64,000 nt of DNA from Spongiactinospora rosea (lineage in GTDB: Bacteria > Actinomycetota > Actinomycetes > Streptosporangiales > Streptosporangiaceae): NCBI RefSeq assembly GCF_003315795.1, contig NZ_QMEY01000004.1:124001-188000 (forward strand). The letters run 5' to 3'. Shown in pieces: positions 36,603 to 47,281 of this stretch (its first letter is position 1; the number at the start of each line of letters is the position of its first letter). Made by a program: the position numbers and the translations under genes. The notes under the pieces are model-generated. The model saw only the letters and a list, made by a program, of their open reading frames with translations. It was not told the origin of the DNA and searched no databases.

Positions 36603-37316
36603 CTACCTCTCGGGCGGGCGCGAGAAGATCATCTCGTTGGCCGCGCCGACCCCGGCGAGCCTCGCGAAGTTCATCGCGTACTCGTGGATGCGGCTTTGGA
36701 CCTGCTGGAGCTCGGTACGGCAGGCCGGGGCGTCGGGCCATTCCGGCTCCGCCCGCCCCTCACCGGCCTGCTCGAACCGCCGCAGCCGCGGGTGCCACTT
36801 GGCCAGGAAGGGCCGTAACTCCCGGTTCAGCATCGTGATGGCCAGATGCTCCACGCTCTGCCTGCCGGGCACCACCGCCGAGGGGCGGCTGCCCGTGAGG
36901 ATCTCCCTGGTCGTCGCGAACAAGCCGTACAGCGAGGTCAGCGCCTCCCGGAGCACTCCTTCGTCCTCCCGCAGCGGCTGGGTGGACACCCGCGTGACGG
37001 TCTCGACGAACAGTTTCCAGGCGATCTGCCGCGCGTCGTCGTTCACCACGAAGGTGAACTCGGAGATCTGCGGGACGGTCAGGCGTACCTCGGTCAGCCG
37101 GGCGGCGCGGTTGTAGGCCCCGAGGGCCAGCGCGGCCACGGCCCCGGCGATCCCGCCGGTGATGAGGAACAGGCTCAGCCCGCTCGTCCGGGTGAGCTGG
37201 AAGACACCGGCCCCGGCCAGCGCCCCGGCGGCCGTCGCCGCGGCCACCCGGAACGCCCGGCTCGCCGCGACCGTCCGGACAAGCGCCCTCACCGCACCCC
37301 AATCGTCCCTCGGCAC
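36603..37316 (-). CDS. Two-transmembrane protein upstream of the SLOG-like gene
   Basis: A 237-residue protein. Residues ~22-41 and ~47-67 are membrane helices joined by a very short loop; the remaining 170 residues are soluble and include LNRELRPFLAKWHPRLRRFE, a helix-rich segment. The layout resembles two-TM effector proteins associated with SLOG or SMODS nucleotide-signalling systems (SLATT and relatives), but I cannot confirm membership. A GTG start at 37316 is used; no convincing ribosome site is present. Confidence 0.6.
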   Translation of the reverse strand: MPRDDWGAVRALVRTVAASRAFRVAAATAAGALAGAGVFQLTRTSGLSLFLITGGIAGAVAALALGAYNRAARLTEVRLTVPQISEFTFVVNDDARQIAWKLFVETVTRVSTQPLREDEGVLREALTSLYGLFATTREILTGSRPSAVVPGRQSVEHLAITMLNRELRPFLAKWHPRLRRFEQAGEGRAEPEWPDAPACRTELQQVQSRIHEYAMNFARLAGVGAANEMIFSRPPER

Positions 37317-37367
37317 CGACGCATGTGATCATCGTGCAGGGCGCGGTCTTCTGTCCATACGGCCGCC

Positions 37368-37574
37368 TCAGCCGGGGTCCGGGGCGCAGGTGGTGGCCAG
37401 GACGCGACGGCCGCCGGCCGGGTCGGGGCAGTGGACGTGGTCGTTCTCGTCGACCGTCGCCTCGATGTCGATGGGGAAGGACCGCGGGCTCGCCGTCAGG
37501 GCGGCGGCCTCGGCCGGGGTGACCACGAGCGGGCCCTCGGCCTCGCGGGAGGCGATGGCCGACAGCGGGATCAC
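37368..37574 (-). CDS. Small protein downstream of DUF1707 gene
   Basis: A 68-residue frame from GTG 37574 with near-complete G/C third positions, containing SFPIDIEATVDENDHVHCPDP. The start is uncertain because GGAGG lies about 14 bases upstream and no ATG is in frame nearby. No family recognised. It follows the DUF1707 gene by 34 bp on the same strand. Confidence 0.45.
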   Translation of the reverse strand: MIPLSAIASREAEGPLVVTPAEAAALTASPRSFPIDIEATVDENDHVHCPDPAGGRRVLATTCAPDPG

Positions 37575-37608
37575 CGCGCGCTGGGCGCCCTCCGGCGTTG
37601 CACGCGAT

Positions 37609-38322
37609 TCACCATTGCGGGGGGCGCGGCGGGTGGGGAGGATGCGGCGGGCGCGGGGGATTGGGAGGATGCGGGGGATATGGCGGCAGCGCGCCCAGCC
37701 CGAGGTCGTGGCGGAGCGCCCGCCAGTGCTCGCGCCAGGCGGCGAACCCGCGCTGGATGGGGTCGGCCCGCGAGTCACCGATGATCTTGACGTCGCCCAT
37801 GACCGCGTACGCCTTCACCCGGATCACCGGCGCGTTCACCCCGGAGGGGGCCTCCATGACATCGACCCGCTTCTCGCCCATGACCGCGAGCCCTTCGAGG
37901 TCGACCGCCACGCCGTCCGGCACGATGATCTTGACATCGCCCATCACCGAGGTGGCCGCGATGTCCACCATGTCACCGCGCACCTCCGCCTCGCGCAGGT
38001 CGAGCACGACGTCGCCCAGCACCGCGAGCGCGCCGATCTGCTGGTCGACGCGCCACTTGCCGCGCCGCTTGGTCTCGCCCATCACCGAGACGAACCAGCG
38101 GCGCTTGGGCCCCTGCGGCTGGGCCGGGAGCGGGGCCTGCTGCCCGGCGGCGGGCAGGTCGGACATGATCGCGTCGAGTTCGGCCCTGGTGGTGGCCGTG
38201 TAGGCGGCCTCGGTGCGCTCGGTCAGCTCACCAAGCGTCAGCCTGCCCTCCACCGAGGCGGTCTTCAATCGGTCGACCACGGCTTCCCGTTCGGCGTCAG
38301 AGGCCCGCATCGCATCGCTCAC
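37609..38322 (-). CDS. DUF1707 SHOCT-like protein with a Pro/His-rich tail
   Basis: A 237-residue protein. Residues 4-56 are the DUF1707 domain (MRASDAEREAVVDRLKTASVEGRLTLGELTERTEAAYTA), followed by a beta-rich region resembling a LiaF-like membrane-stress domain (ALAVLGDVVLDLREAEVRGDMVDI, repeated VMGDVKI). The C-terminal ~26 residues are an irregular PPxPP-type tail made of Pro, His and Arg. Such proteins are often envelope-associated; the function is unknown. I used GTG 38322; an ATG four codons later also fits the domain start. Confidence 0.75.
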   Translation of the reverse strand: MSDAMRASDAEREAVVDRLKTASVEGRLTLGELTERTEAAYTATTRAELDAIMSDLPAAGQQAPLPAQPQGPKRRWFVSVMGETKRRGKWRVDQQIGALAVLGDVVLDLREAEVRGDMVDIAATSVMGDVKIIVPDGVAVDLEGLAVMGEKRVDVMEAPSGVNAPVIRVKAYAVMGDVKIIGDSRADPIQRGFAAWREHWRALRHDLGLGALPPYPPHPPNPPRPPHPPHPPRPPQW

Positions 38323-38356
38323 GCCTTCAATGTACGGCGTGCGAGGCCCCTCCCCC

Positions 38357-38374
38357 TTCCTCCTTTCGGAGGAA
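38357..38374 (-). other. GAAA-tetraloop hairpin between maleylpyruvate isomerase-like and DUF1707 genes
   Basis: TTCCTCC and GGAGGAA form a 7-bp stem whose loop reads GAAA on the minus strand, a GNRA tetraloop. It sits 20 bp past the stop of the upstream minus-strand gene and 35 bp before the DUF1707 start, and has no T-tract, so it may be a terminator or RNA-stability element. Confidence 0.5.
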
Positions 38375-38394
38375 TCCCCTCCCAAAGGAGTACG

Positions 38395-39285
38395 TCACGG
38401 CCCGGACAGGGCGGGCGCGCTGAGCAGGATCTCCCGGGCGAGGCCCCGGTCCCCCTCGATCTCGACGGCGAACTCCTCCGGTCGCGTGCGCCCGCCCAGC
38501 AGGAAGCAGAACTCCACCACGTCACAGGTGATGCGGACCTGCGTGGCCGACACGGGCTCGTCCAGGCCGAGGGCGATGTCCCACTCTCCGCCGCCCTCCC
38601 CGGTCAGGGTCACGTGCGCGGCCCGGCCCGAGCCGTCCCTGCCGGAGACCAGCATGGTCAGCGGCAGCAGCCGGACGCACAGGTCGGCGGCGGGACGGAT
38701 GTGGGCGGGCAGCGGGAGCGGCAGCGGCAGGCCGATCGCCTTGGCGGCGTCGTCGGTGTGGACCCAGGTCTCCATCATCAGGGCCAGTACGTGGTCGGCC
38801 ACGGGCAGCGCGAAGCCGCCCAGGTCCACGACGTCGGCGGCCTCGAACGCGGCCAGGCGCCCGCACAGCGCGTCTGCCTGGGCCCGCCACTCCGCGCGGG
38901 TGAGTTCGGGCGGGCGTCCGCGTTCGTACTCCTGCACCTCCGCGGTACGGCCGTCCGCGTCGTGCGCGGTGATCGGCGGCCCGCCCACGGGCGCGCCGAC
39001 GGCGGCGGCCAGCAGGCCGTGCTTGGCCGTCAGGTGCGCGACCAGCTCTTGCACGTTCCAGCCCTCGACGACCACGGTGTCCCAGTCGGCCGGGCGGACG
39101 GAGCCGAGCAGGGCGTCCATCGCGGCGACGCGCCCCGCGTACGGCTCGGCCCAGGCGGGCCCCTGCGGCATCGGCCGCCTGCGCGCGCGGGCGGCCGCCA
39201 GCAGCCCGGACCGCCCGGGGGCCTGTACGGCGTCGGCGAGCGTGTCCAGTGAGTCCAGATAAAGTCGTTCGGTCGCCCCGTCCAT
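38395..39285 (-). CDS. Maleylpyruvate isomerase family (mycothiol-dependent DinB-like) protein
   Basis: A 296-residue protein with the DinB-like four-helix bundle of mycothiol-dependent maleylpyruvate isomerase: WNVQELVAHLTAKHG near residue 76 and MMETWVHTDD near 170 supply the metal-binding His/Glu/His. The C-terminal half is a beta-rich domain common to the family. It starts 2 bp after the sigma factor stop, so the two are cotranscribed, a pairing that suggests a partner of the sigma factor rather than an enzyme of aromatic catabolism. Confidence 0.82.
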   Translation of the reverse strand: MDGATERLYLDSLDTLADAVQAPGRSGLLAAARARRRPMPQGPAWAEPYAGRVAAMDALLGSVRPADWDTVVVEGWNVQELVAHLTAKHGLLAAAVGAPVGGPPITAHDADGRTAEVQEYERGRPPELTRAEWRAQADALCGRLAAFEAADVVDLGGFALPVADHVLALMMETWVHTDDAAKAIGLPLPLPLPAHIRPAADLCVRLLPLTMLVSGRDGSGRAAHVTLTGEGGGEWDIALGLDEPVSATQVRITCDVVEFCFLLGGRTRPEEFAVEIEGDRGLAREILLSAPALSGP

Positions 39286-39287
39286 GG

Positions 39288-39848
39288 TCAGACGGCCTCC
39301 TCGGTCAGGGCGTCGGCGAGGGTGCGCAGCCCCAGCCTGATCCGCGACTTCGCCGTACCCTCGGGCAGGCCGAGCTCGTCGGCCACCTGCCGGTACGTAC
39401 GGCCCCCGAAATAGGCCAGCTCGATCACCTCGCGCAGCGCGGCGGGCAGCCGCTGGACGGCCTGGCGCACCCGGTCCGCCTCGTCGGCGTCCAGGACCTG
39501 GTCCTCAAGGCCGGGCGGTCGCGGCTCGGTCAGCCGCGGCCCGATCACCGCGCCCTTCCTGCGTTCCTCGGCCCGCACGTGGTCCACCGACCTGCGGTGC
39601 GCGATGGTCGCGAGCCACGTGCGCAGCGACCCCCGGGCGGGATCGTACGCGAGCGGCCGTTCCCACAAGGTGATGAAGACCTCCTGCGCGATGTCCTCCG
39701 CCACGGATCTGTCGCGGGTCACCCTGACCGCCATGTTGACGATCAGCGGCCCGAGGCGATCGTAGAGTTCCCCCAGCGCGGTCTCGTCACCGCCTACGAT
39801 GCGCTGATGCAGTCGGCGGTCGTCGACCACCACGTCCGGCGCTTCCAC
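39288..39848 (-). CDS. ECF-type RNA polymerase sigma factor
   Basis: A 186-residue group-IV sigma factor with region 2 (VRVTRDRSVAEDIAQEVFITLWERP) and region 4 (LPAALREVIELAYFGGRTYRQVADELGLPEGTAKSRI). No anti-sigma gene with a zinc motif follows; a maleylpyruvate isomerase-like protein does. The start is a GTG at 39848; a TTG three bases upstream is better spaced from GGAG and equally possible. Confidence 0.88.
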   Translation of the reverse strand: MEAPDVVVDDRRLHQRIVGGDETALGELYDRLGPLIVNMAVRVTRDRSVAEDIAQEVFITLWERPLAYDPARGSLRTWLATIAHRRSVDHVRAEERRKGAVIGPRLTEPRPPGLEDQVLDADEADRVRQAVQRLPAALREVIELAYFGGRTYRQVADELGLPEGTAKSRIRLGLRTLADALTEEAV

Positions 39849-39998
39849 CAAACACCACGCTCCAGCGTCGCGGACAGTTCCGGCTGGCCCCCACCCCACC
39901 CAAGCATGCCATTGTTCCCCGGCAAAGTTCCGCCAGATTATGACCTTTGGTGACATATAGAGATTCGCGGCAATAGTCCATTTCAGGAGGCCAGTCAC

Positions 39999-41636
39999 GT
40001 GACTCATGAAGTCTTCAACCAGGCTCCGCAGTTGGCCGGTCACGACGTGTCCGCCGATGCCGCGCTGCTGGAGGGAATCGAGCGCGAGGGGGCCGGCTGG
40101 GCGTCGGAGGAACTGCACCGGCTGGGCACGCTGGCCGGTTCCGAGCGCGCCCGGGAATGGGGACGGCTGGCCAACGAGCACCCACCGGTCCTGCGCACCC
40201 ACGACCGGTACGGCAACCGAGTGGACGAGGTCGAGTTTCATCCCGCCTGGCACGAACTGATGACCGTGGCCGTGGAGAACGGCCTGCACGCCGCGCCGTG
40301 GGCCGCCGGGCGTCCAGGCGCGCACGTGGCCAGGGCCGCCAAGTTCTACGTCTGGTCCCAGGTGGAGGCCGGGCACAGCTGCCCGATCTCGATGACCTAC
40401 GCCGCCGTCGCGGCGCTGCGCCACTCTCCCGCCCTGGCCGCCGAGTGGGAACCGCTGCTCACCGCGCCCGCCTACGACCCGGGGCTGCGGCCCCCCGCGG
40501 GCAAGCGCGGGGTGCTGGCCGGGATGGCGATGACCGAGAAGCAGGGCGGCTCCGACGTACGCGCCGGGACCACCCAGGCGAAACCGCTCGGACCCGGCAG
40601 GTACGCCCTCACCGGCCACAAGTGGTTCAACTCCGCGCCGATGTGCGACCTGTTCCTGGTGCTGGCCCAGACCGGGGAGGGCCTGTCGTGCTTCCTGCTG
40701 CCCCGGGTGCTGCCGGATGGCACGCGCAACGCGATGCGGCTCATGCGGCTGAAGGACAAGCTCGGCAACCGCTCCAACGCCTCCGCCGAGGTCGAGTACG
40801 AGGGCGCGGTCGCCTGGCTGGTCGGCGAGGCGGGCGGCGGGGTGCGGACCATCCTGGAGATGGTCAACATGACCCGGCTGGACTGCGTGATCGGCTCGGC
40901 GGCGGGCATGCGGGCGGGCGTGGTCCAGGCGGTGCACCACGCCGGGCACCGCTCGGCGTTCGGCCGCAGGCTCGCGGACCAGCCGCTGATGCGCAACGTG
41001 CTGGCCGACCTCGCGCTGGAGTCGGAGGCGGCGACCACGCTGATGACCCGGCTGGCGGGCGCGACGGACCGGGCGCTGGGCGGGGACCGGGCGGAGGCGG
41101 CGTTCCGCCGTACGGCCGTGGCGGTGGCCAAGTACTGGGTGTGCCGCCGCGCGCCCGCGCACGCCGCCGAGGCCCTGGAGTGCCTGGGCGGCAACGGCTA
41201 CGTGGAGGAGTCGCAGATGCCGCGGCTGTTCCGCGAGTCGCCGCTGAACGGGATCTGGGAGGGTTCGGGCAACGTGGCCGCGCTCGACGTGCTGCGCGCG
41301 CTGACGCGCGAGCCCGGGGCACGGGAGGCGTTCGCGGCCGAGGTGGCACTGGCCAAGGGCGCCGACCGGCGGCTCGACGCGGCGGCCGGACGGCTGGACG
41401 GCTCGCTGCGCGCCCTGGCCGGGCTCAGCGCCGACGAGGCCGCGTTCGGCGCCCGGCGGATCGCCGAGGAGATGGCCCTGCTCCTGTGCGGACCTCTGCT
41501 GGTCAGGCTGGCTCCGCCCGCCGTCGCCGACGCCTTCTGCGCCTCCCGGCTGGACGGGGACGGAGGCCGCGCGTTCGGCACCCTGCCGGCCGGGCCGGAT
41601 CTCGACACGCTCATCGGGCGCGCCCTGCCCACCTGA
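39999..41636 (+). CDS. aidB: AidB-like acyl-CoA dehydrogenase
   Basis: A 545-residue flavoprotein closely matching the size of E. coli AidB (541). It contains GMAMTEKQGGSDVRAG (FAD/substrate loop), the helix-rich dehydrogenase core and LECLGGNGYVEESQMPRLFRESPLNGIWEGSGNV. AidB is a flavin-containing acyl-CoA dehydrogenase homologue with DNA affinity, induced during the alkylation response. The GTG start at 39999 has AGGAGG eight bases upstream. The upstream gap 39849-39998 contains no gene. Confidence 0.9.
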   Translation: MTHEVFNQAPQLAGHDVSADAALLEGIEREGAGWASEELHRLGTLAGSERAREWGRLANEHPPVLRTHDRYGNRVDEVEFHPAWHELMTVAVENGLHAAPWAAGRPGAHVARAAKFYVWSQVEAGHSCPISMTYAAVAALRHSPALAAEWEPLLTAPAYDPGLRPPAGKRGVLAGMAMTEKQGGSDVRAGTTQAKPLGPGRYALTGHKWFNSAPMCDLFLVLAQTGEGLSCFLLPRVLPDGTRNAMRLMRLKDKLGNRSNASAEVEYEGAVAWLVGEAGGGVRTILEMVNMTRLDCVIGSAAGMRAGVVQAVHHAGHRSAFGRRLADQPLMRNVLADLALESEAATTLMTRLAGATDRALGGDRAEAAFRRTAVAVAKYWVCRRAPAHAAEALECLGGNGYVEESQMPRLFRESPLNGIWEGSGNVAALDVLRALTREPGAREAFAAEVALAKGADRRLDAAAGRLDGSLRALAGLSADEAAFGARRIAEEMALLLCGPLLVRLAPPAVADAFCASRLDGDGGRAFGTLPAGPDLDTLIGRALPT

Positions 41637-41665
41637 TGCCGAGATGACAGCGCCGGACCCATAGG

Positions 41666-41682
41666 CTTCTACTCCGTAGAAG
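41666..41682 (+). promoter_or_regulatory. 17-bp dyad overlapping the osmC ribosome site
   Basis: CTTCTAC-TCC-GTAGAAG is a perfect 7+3+7 inverted repeat ending 10 bp before the osmC ATG. Its right arm overlaps GAAGGGAG, the ribosome site. It may bind a repressor, possibly a MarR/OhrR-type sensor. Confidence 0.5.
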
Positions 41683-41692
41683 GGAGTACCAC

Positions 41693-42121
41693 ATGGCTAC
41701 CACACGCAAGGCGACCGCCCACTGGAAGGGCTCGCTCATCGAGGGCAACGGCACGGTCGACCTTGAGTCCTCCGGCGTCGGCTCCTATGAGGTCACCTGG
41801 CCCTCCAGGGCCGAGGAGCCCAACGGCAAGACCTCCCCCGAGGAGCTGCTCGCCGCGGCCCACTCCACCTGCTTCTCCATGGCGCTGTCGCACGGCCTGG
41901 CCGGCGCGGGCACGCCGCCGCAGACCGTGGACACCAGCGCCGAGGTGACGTTCCAGCCGGGTGAGGGCATCACCGGCATCGTGCTGTCGGTCAAGGCCCA
42001 GGTGCCGGGGATCTCCGAGGCGGACTTCCAGGCCGCCGCCGAGAAGGCCAAGGTGAACTGCCCGGTGAGCAAGGCGCTGACCGGGACGACGATCAGCCTG
42101 AACGCCGAGCTGATCGGCTGA
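41693..42121 (+). CDS. osmC: OsmC-family peroxiredoxin
   Basis: A 142-residue protein of the OsmC/Ohr fold. The peroxidatic cysteine is in AAAHSTCFSMALS (about 62) and the resolving one in VNCPVSKAL (about 122). Such proteins reduce organic hydroperoxides. OsmC and Ohr are hard to separate by eye, but the N-terminal TTRKATAHWKGSLIEGNG is OsmC-like. The ATG has AAGGGAG upstream and lies right behind a perfect dyad. Confidence 0.9.
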   Translation: MATTRKATAHWKGSLIEGNGTVDLESSGVGSYEVTWPSRAEEPNGKTSPEELLAAAHSTCFSMALSHGLAGAGTPPQTVDTSAEVTFQPGEGITGIVLSVKAQVPGISEADFQAAAEKAKVNCPVSKALTGTTISLNAELIG

Positions 42122-42123
42122 TA

Positions 42124-42168
42124 CCCGCCGCGCGCCCGCCCTGCTCGCCGGGTGCGGGCGCGCGCGGG
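42124..42168 (+). terminator. GC-rich hairpin terminator after osmC
   Basis: An 11-bp stem (42129-42139 with 42154-42164) extended by four more pairs past a one-base bulge begins three bases after the osmC stop. It has a 14-base loop and no T-tract. Confidence 0.65.
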
Positions 42169-42225
42169 TGACATCTGGGCGAACGGCCTGCGCGAGAGCG
42201 CCGGTGGGGAGGACAATGGGGCCAC

Positions 42226-44352
<2,127 letters not shown>

Positions 44353-44448
44353 TCCCCTCACCTCCACCGCCGCGCGGCGAATGGGAACAGCCGCGCGAAT
44401 ACCACCGGAAATCGCAGGTGGGGAGTGGGTTATGACAAGGTAGAGGGT

Positions 44449-45171
44449 GTGCGGCGAATCTACCCAGCCGAGCGGGTCGAGGTGGACCCGGCCACGGCGT
44501 ACGCGTACCCGGATCGGGAGTGGTTGCGGATCAACATGGTCGCCAGCCTGGACGGCGCGGCCTGGTCCAAGGGGGTCTCGGAGGGGCTGTCCGGCTCCGC
44601 CGACCGGCGGCTCTTCCAGGTGATGCGCGGCCTGGCGGACGTGATCCTGGTGGGCGCGGCGACGGTCAGGACCGAGGGGTACGGGCCGGTGGCCCCGCGC
44701 GACTCGTGGGACGCGCTGCGGGCCGGACGCCCGCCGACGCCGCCGATCGCGGTGGTGACCCGCAAGATCGACCTGGACCTCGGCGGGACGTTCTTCGCGG
44801 CGAAGGGCGCGGAGGCCAGGCCGATCGTGATCACCTGCGCCGCCGCGCCGCCCGACCGGCGGGAGGCCGCCGCGGCGGTCGCCGACGTGATCGTCGCGGG
44901 CGACGACCGGGTCGAACCGGACCTGGCCCTGCGCGCGCTGCGCGAACGAGGGCTGAACCACGTGCTGTGCGAGGGCGGGCCCCGGCTCAACGGCGGCCTG
45001 GCCGCGGCCGGGCTGATCGACGAGGTGTGCCTGACGGTCAGCCCGCTGCTGATCGGCGGGGGCGCGGCCCGGGTGCTCAACGGGCCCGTCGGCCGTACGC
45101 CGCTCCGCATCGCGCAGATCCTCGAAGAGGACGGCTTCCTCTTCACCAGATATGTCAGGGAGAAACCATGA
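44449..45171 (+). CDS. RibD C-terminal-like pyrimidine reductase
   Basis: A 240-residue protein with the dihydrofolate-reductase-like fold of RibD: INMVASLDGAAWSKGVSEGLSG, DVILVGAATVRTEGYGP and CEGGPRLNGGLAAAGLIDEVCLTVSPLLIGGG. Stand-alone copies may reduce the riboflavin intermediate or a related pteridine. The GTG at 44449 matches the usual N-terminus; a GTG at 44425 is also open. Its stop overlaps the ligC start (ATGA). Confidence 0.88.
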   Translation: MRRIYPAERVEVDPATAYAYPDREWLRINMVASLDGAAWSKGVSEGLSGSADRRLFQVMRGLADVILVGAATVRTEGYGPVAPRDSWDALRAGRPPTPPIAVVTRKIDLDLGGTFFAAKGAEARPIVITCAAAPPDRREAAAAVADVIVAGDDRVEPDLALRALRERGLNHVLCEGGPRLNGGLAAAGLIDEVCLTVSPLLIGGGAARVLNGPVGRTPLRIAQILEEDGFLFTRYVREKP

Positions 45172-46268
45172 CCCTGCCCATCGAACCACCGGTGGCGCCG
45201 ATGCTGGCCAAGGCCGTCAAGGGCCTGCCGGCGCAGGACGGCACCCTGTTGTACGAGCCCAAGTGGGACGGCTTTCGCTGCATCATCTTCCGCGACGGCG
45301 ACGAGGTCTACCTGGGCAGCCGCAACGAGCGGCCGTTCACCCGCTACTTCCCCGAGCTGGTCGAGGCGGCGCGGCGGGAGCTGCCGGACCGCGTCGTGGT
45401 GGACGGCGAGATCGTGCTGCGGCAGGGGCAGGTGCTCGACTTCGACGCGCTGCAACAGCGCATCCACCCCGCCGCCTCCCGGGTGAAGCTGCTGGCCGAG
45501 CGGACACCGGCCTCGTTCATCGCCTTCGACCTGCTGGCCCTGGGCGATGACAACCTGATGGAGACGCCGTTCAGGCGCCGCCGCGAGCTGCTGGCCGGTC
45601 TCTTCGGTGAGGCGGGCGAGCCGGGCGGATCGGTGCGGCTGACCCCGATCACCGACGACGCGGCGCTCGCCGGGCGCTGGTTCGAGACCTTCGAGGGGGC
45701 CGGGCTGGACGGGATCGTGGTGAAGCCCGGCGACCTGCCGTACGAGCCGGACCGGCGCACGATGTTCAAGGTGAAGCACGAGCGCACGGCCGACGTGGTC
45801 GTGGCGGGCTACCGGGAGCACAAGAAGGGCCCGATCGTCGGCTCGCTGCTGCTCGGCCTCTACGACGACACCGGCCGCCTGCACCACGTGGGGGTGGCCG
45901 CGTCCTTCCCGATGACGCGCAGGGCCGAGCTGATCGAGGAGGTCAAGCCCTACCTCACCGACCTGGCGACCCACCCGTGGGGGGCGTGGATGACCCCCGC
46001 CGCCGAGGCCGGTGGCGAGCAGGCCCCCGGCGGGCCGCGCCGCCCCGGGTCCAACGTCTCACGCTGGAACGCCAAGAAGGACCTGTCCTTCGTCCCGCTG
46101 CGGCCGGAGCTGGTGATGGAGGTGGCCTACGACCACATGGAGGGCGAGAGGTTCCGGCACACCGCGCAGTTCCGCCGCTGGCGGCCGGACCGTACACCGG
46201 AATCGTGCACCTATGAGCAGCTCGAACGCCCGATCTCCTATGACCTGGACGACATTCTGGCCGGATAA
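45168..46268 (+). CDS. ligC: ATP-dependent DNA ligase
   Basis: A 366-residue ligase with adenylation lysine K32 in YEPKWDGFRC, motif III (LGSRNERPFTRYFPEL and VVDGEIVL), motif IV (LDGIVVKPGD) and motif V (MFKVKHERTADVVVAGYR), followed by an OB domain. The length and absence of extra domains match LigC rather than LigD or LigB. In mycobacteria LigC is encoded beside PrimPolC and joins short gaps; the candidate PrimPol is here about 5 kb downstream. The ATG overlaps the reductase stop and has CAGGGAG upstream. Confidence 0.95.
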   Translation: MTLPIEPPVAPMLAKAVKGLPAQDGTLLYEPKWDGFRCIIFRDGDEVYLGSRNERPFTRYFPELVEAARRELPDRVVVDGEIVLRQGQVLDFDALQQRIHPAASRVKLLAERTPASFIAFDLLALGDDNLMETPFRRRRELLAGLFGEAGEPGGSVRLTPITDDAALAGRWFETFEGAGLDGIVVKPGDLPYEPDRRTMFKVKHERTADVVVAGYREHKKGPIVGSLLLGLYDDTGRLHHVGVAASFPMTRRAELIEEVKPYLTDLATHPWGAWMTPAAEAGGEQAPGGPRRPGSNVSRWNAKKDLSFVPLRPELVMEVAYDHMEGERFRHTAQFRRWRPDRTPESCTYEQLERPISYDLDDILAG

Positions 46269-46323
46269 TCTCCGGGACATCCCCGATGGACATCCCCCGC
46301 CGGGCGCGGCTATATCTCAGAAC

Positions 46324-46674
46324 ATGATGACTACTGACTCGGCAGACGAACTGAAGGCGGCCGTCGCGGCGCGGCGCGACCTCGGGCCCGAGTACGAGGA
46401 CGCCATCGTCGAGGGCTTCTTGGAGAAGGTGGACGACCGGATCGAGCAGCGGGTCCGCGAGCGGGCCGCGGCCCTTCCCGCGCCACCTCCATCGGAGCGG
46501 GGAAGGCAGGGCGACGGCCAGGTGCTGGCGCTGGCCATCGTCTCGCTCGGCGTGGGGATGGTCGGCACCATCATCACCGCTGTGAACGACGCCGACATGG
46601 GGCTGGCCTTCATGGTGTGGTTCGGCGTGGTGGCGGTCAACGTCGCGTTCATGGTGAGCCGCAAGCGGTCCTGA
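46324..46674 (+). CDS. Two-helix membrane protein of unknown function
   Basis: A 116-residue protein: an acidic, charged N-terminal half (DLGPEYEDAIVEGFLEKVDDRIEQRVRERAA) and two hydrophobic helices near the C-terminus. This arrangement is common in actinomycetes, but no function is known to me. ATG at 46324 is chosen because an in-frame upstream extension has no support. Confidence 0.75.
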   Translation: MMTTDSADELKAAVAARRDLGPEYEDAIVEGFLEKVDDRIEQRVRERAAALPAPPPSERGRQGDGQVLALAIVSLGVGMVGTIITAVNDADMGLAFMVWFGVVAVNVAFMVSRKRS

Positions 46675-46705
46675 GCCCTGCCCCTCTATCGCCGCCGCGG
46701 CCGGT

Positions 46706-47281
46706 TCAGCCCGACGATCCCGAGCGGGCCCGGAACGCGGCGGCCTTGACGCGGTTCTGGCAGGCGGTGGAACAGAACCGGCGGGTGCCGTTGCGCGAGG
46801 TGTCCACGTAGACGCGGTCGCAGACCGGCGCCGTGCACACGCCCAGGCGGTCGTGCAGTTCCCCGCCGAGCACCACGGCGAGCCCGGTGGCGCAGCTCGC
46901 CGCCCAGTCCCTGGCCGGGCTGCCGTCGGAGCCGTGGAAGTGCAGGTGCCAGGGCTCGCCGTCGTGGCGGTCCAGGTGCGGCCTGGCGCGATACTCCGCC
47001 AGGAGCCGGTTGACCTGCACGGCCGCAGCGTCGACATCTCCCCTGCCCACGGCGGTGAAGACGGCCCGCAGTTCGGCGGCGATGCCGGCCAGCTCCGCCA
47101 CCTCCTCCTCGGCGATCTCCGCCCGGCCGCCGCCGGGCCGCAGCGACTCGAAGACGGCCCGCCGCCGCTCCTCCCCTTCGGGCGGGACGTAGGCCCTGCC
47201 CCGCCGCGTGCCGTGCGTGAGGACGTTGACCAGGCCGACCGCGACCGCGACCACGCCATCTGTGTGACTGTTGAAGTTCAC
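46706..47281 (-). CDS. CGNR zinc-finger (ABATE-domain) protein
   Basis: About 191 residues. The N-terminal region has the ABATE pattern (NFNSHTDGVVAVAVGLVNVLTHG) and the C-terminal zinc finger holds CTAPVCDRVYVDTSRNGTRRFCSTACQNRVKAAAF, with CGNR-like spacing. Such proteins are predicted stress-linked transcription regulators. I used the GTG at 47281, which matches the domain start; an ATG at 47314 would add 11 residues. It is divergent from the methyltransferase gene, across the duplicated inverted repeats. Confidence 0.85.
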   Translation of the reverse strand: MNFNSHTDGVVAVAVGLVNVLTHGTRRGRAYVPPEGEERRRAVFESLRPGGGRAEIAEEEVAELAGIAAELRAVFTAVGRGDVDAAAVQVNRLLAEYRARPHLDRHDGEPWHLHFHGSDGSPARDWAASCATGLAVVLGGELHDRLGVCTAPVCDRVYVDTSRNGTRRFCSTACQNRVKAAAFRARSGSSG

